NCBI GenBank assembly: GCA_946887025.1
Contig: CAMPJY010000155.1
Span: forward strand, 1 to 5,745
From: an uncultured Salinimicrobium sp.
GTDB taxonomy: Bacteria > Bacteroidota > Bacteroidia > Flavobacteriales > Flavobacteriaceae
Length of the DNA: 5,745 nt
Reading direction: 5' to 3'
This document shows, piece after piece, positions 4,662 to 5,745 of this stretch. The position numbers and the translations under genes were made by a program. Under the pieces are notes generated by a model. It searched no databases, had not been told where the DNA came from, and saw nothing but the letters and a program-made list of their open reading frames with translations. Position 1 is the first letter of the stretch, and every line of letters begins with the position of its first letter.

Positions 4662-5745
4662 ATGCTTAACAAGATCATTGATCTTTCGATCAGGAACAAA
4701 TTTATAGTAGGGCTGCTCACCCTGGTACTTATAGGTACAGGCCTCTGGTCCATCACGGAGGTGCCGGTGGATGCGCAGCCCGACATCACTAATAACCAGG
4801 TGCAGGTCATTACCCAGGCCCCGAACCTGAGTACCGTGGATATAGAACAGTTTGTCACCTATCCCGTGGAGATTGCCATGAGCAATCTGCCCGGGGTGAC
4901 GGAGATCCGTTCCGTTTCCAGGTTTGGGCTTTCGGTAGTCACCATAGTTTTCGAGGATGAGATGGGGACTTATCTCCCCCGACAGCTGGTTTCGGAAAAA
5001 CTCACCGAGGTGCAGGAGGAAATCCCCGCAGGTTTTGGGGAACCCTTTATAGGTCCTATCTCCACAGGTCTGGGCGAGATTTACCAATACACCCTGGAGG
5101 TGGAAGACGCGTATAAAGACGAATATACGCCCACTGAACTTCGCAGCATTCAGGACTGGATCGTCAAACGTCAGATGGCCATGGTGCCGGGAGTGGTGGA
5201 AGTGAACGGGGTAGGAGGCAGCATCAAACAATTTGAAGTGGCTGTAGACCCTGATGAACTCCGCGCCATGGGCATCAGCATCGCAGAAATTTTCACTGCC
5301 CTGGAGGAGAACAACCAGAATACCGGGGGTGCCTATATTGAGCGAAACCACCAGGCCAATTTCATCCGTGGGGAGGGACTGGCCCGGAATGTGGAGGATA
5401 TAGAGAATATAGTGGTGAAGAATTCCGACGGAATTCCCATCAGCATTGATGATGTGGCTGAAGTAAAGATCGGCAGTGCCGTGAGGTATGGAGCCCTGAC
5501 CAAGAATGGGGAAGGGGAAACCGTAGGCGGGATGATCATGATGTTGAAAGGCGCCAATTCCAATGAGGTCATTGAAAATGTAAAAGAACGCATAGAACAG
5601 ATCCAGGGCTCTCTTCCGGAAGGGGTTTCCATAGAACCTTTCATAGATCGCAGCGAACTCATCGCCGAGACCACGGGCACCATTACCGAGAACCTGATGA
5701 TAGGGGGGCTGATCGTGATCTTCGTGCTGGTGATCTTCCTGGGCA
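4662..5745 (+). CDS. CusA/CzcA-family heavy-metal efflux RND pump, 5' part only
   Basis: The frame is open from ATG 4662 to the window end (361 codons; family members are usually about 1,020-1,450 residues, so at least two thirds is missing). The start MLNKIIDLSIRNK is typical. TM1 spans about residues 13-31, followed by the heavy-metal-RND signature VPVDAQPDITNNQVQVI (34-50), porter-domain motifs (FPIE-like YPVEIAM 67-73, RSVSRFGLSVVTIVF 83-97, STGLGEIYQY 134-143, IQDWIVKRQ 163-171, NNQNTGGAYIE 217-227) and the beginning of TM2 (about 344-361). The protein is a proton-driven inner-membrane trimer that takes metal ions from periplasm or cytosol and passes them through a fusion protein and an outer-membrane channel. 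The metal (Cu/Ag versus Zn/Co/Cd) cannot be told because the Met and TM4 determinants lie beyond the window. No Shine-Dalgarno is visible in the AT-rich leader. It is probably co-transcribed with the small Cys-rich gene. Confidence 0.95.
   Translation, partial: MLNKIIDLSIRNKFIVGLLTLVLIGTGLWSITEVPVDAQPDITNNQVQVITQAPNLSTVDIEQFVTYPVEIAMSNLPGVTEIRSVSRFGLSVVTIVFEDEMGTYLPRQLVSEKLTEVQEEIPAGFGEPFIGPISTGLGEIYQYTLEVEDAYKDEYTPTELRSIQDWIVKRQMAMVPGVVEVNGVGGSIKQFEVAVDPDELRAMGISIAEIFTALEENNQNTGGAYIERNHQANFIRGEGLARNVEDIENIVVKNSDGIPISIDDVAEVKIGSAVRYGALTKNGEGETVGGMIMMLKGANSNEVIENVKERIEQIQGSLPEGVSIEPFIDRSELIAETTGTITENLMIGGLIVIFVLVIFLG

Noticed and set aside
4647..5351. Open frame of 234 codons on the minus strand
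   Set aside because: It is opposite the RND pump gene, which has clear family motifs throughout; the minus-strand translation has no recognisable domain.
5333..5683. Met/Ser-rich minus-strand frame of 116 codons
   Set aside because: It is antisense to the RND porter domain; the Met/Ser richness comes from reading complementary codons.

Overview
The window looks like chromosomal DNA of a marine-type Bacteroidota, most likely class Flavobacteriia. The evidence is: promoters of the TTTG / TAnnTTTG type, weak or absent Shine-Dalgarno sequences with AT-rich leaders, exported proteins with short signal peptides ending in 'A-Q', a small Cys-rich protein of a family I know only from Bacteroidetes (DUF6660-like), and a heavy-metal RND pump with the DITNNQVQV motif. 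The genus cannot be fixed from the sequence.

Layout. On the minus strand lie a secreted TPR protein with a separate C-terminal domain (113-1144) and a secreted SGNH/GDSL-type esterase (1453-2136). A divergent intergenic region (2137-2412) separates them from the plus-strand genes: a short-chain dehydrogenase (2413-3201) followed after 27 bp by a zinc-independent quinone-oxidoreductase-like MDR enzyme (3229-4179), probably one operon. After a 100-bp gap comes a second plus-strand unit: a small exported Cys-rich protein (about 4283-4588) and, 73 bp later, the 5' part of a CusA/CzcA-type heavy-metal efflux pump gene (4662 onward, cut by the window end). This last unit is a metal (Cu/Ag or Zn/Co/Cd) resistance locus whose remaining parts (membrane-fusion protein and outer-membrane channel) should lie downstream.

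Intergenic DNA carries two dispersed repeat families. Three nearly identical copies of a palindromic, REP-like element (core acgcgat-aa-atcgcgt) occupy three different gene boundaries, all in the same orientation. Two copies of an AT-rich repeat with an 8-bp period (unit ttttcaaa) flank the TPR gene in direct orientation. One copy of each family is fused at 1357-1440.

I see no tRNA, rRNA, CRISPR array, transposase or phage gene. The genes belong to recognisable families. The most unusual points are the repeat arrangement, the TPR fusion protein, and a perfect -7 promoter box overlapping the upstream candidate start of the small Cys-rich protein, which suggests a leaderless transcript.
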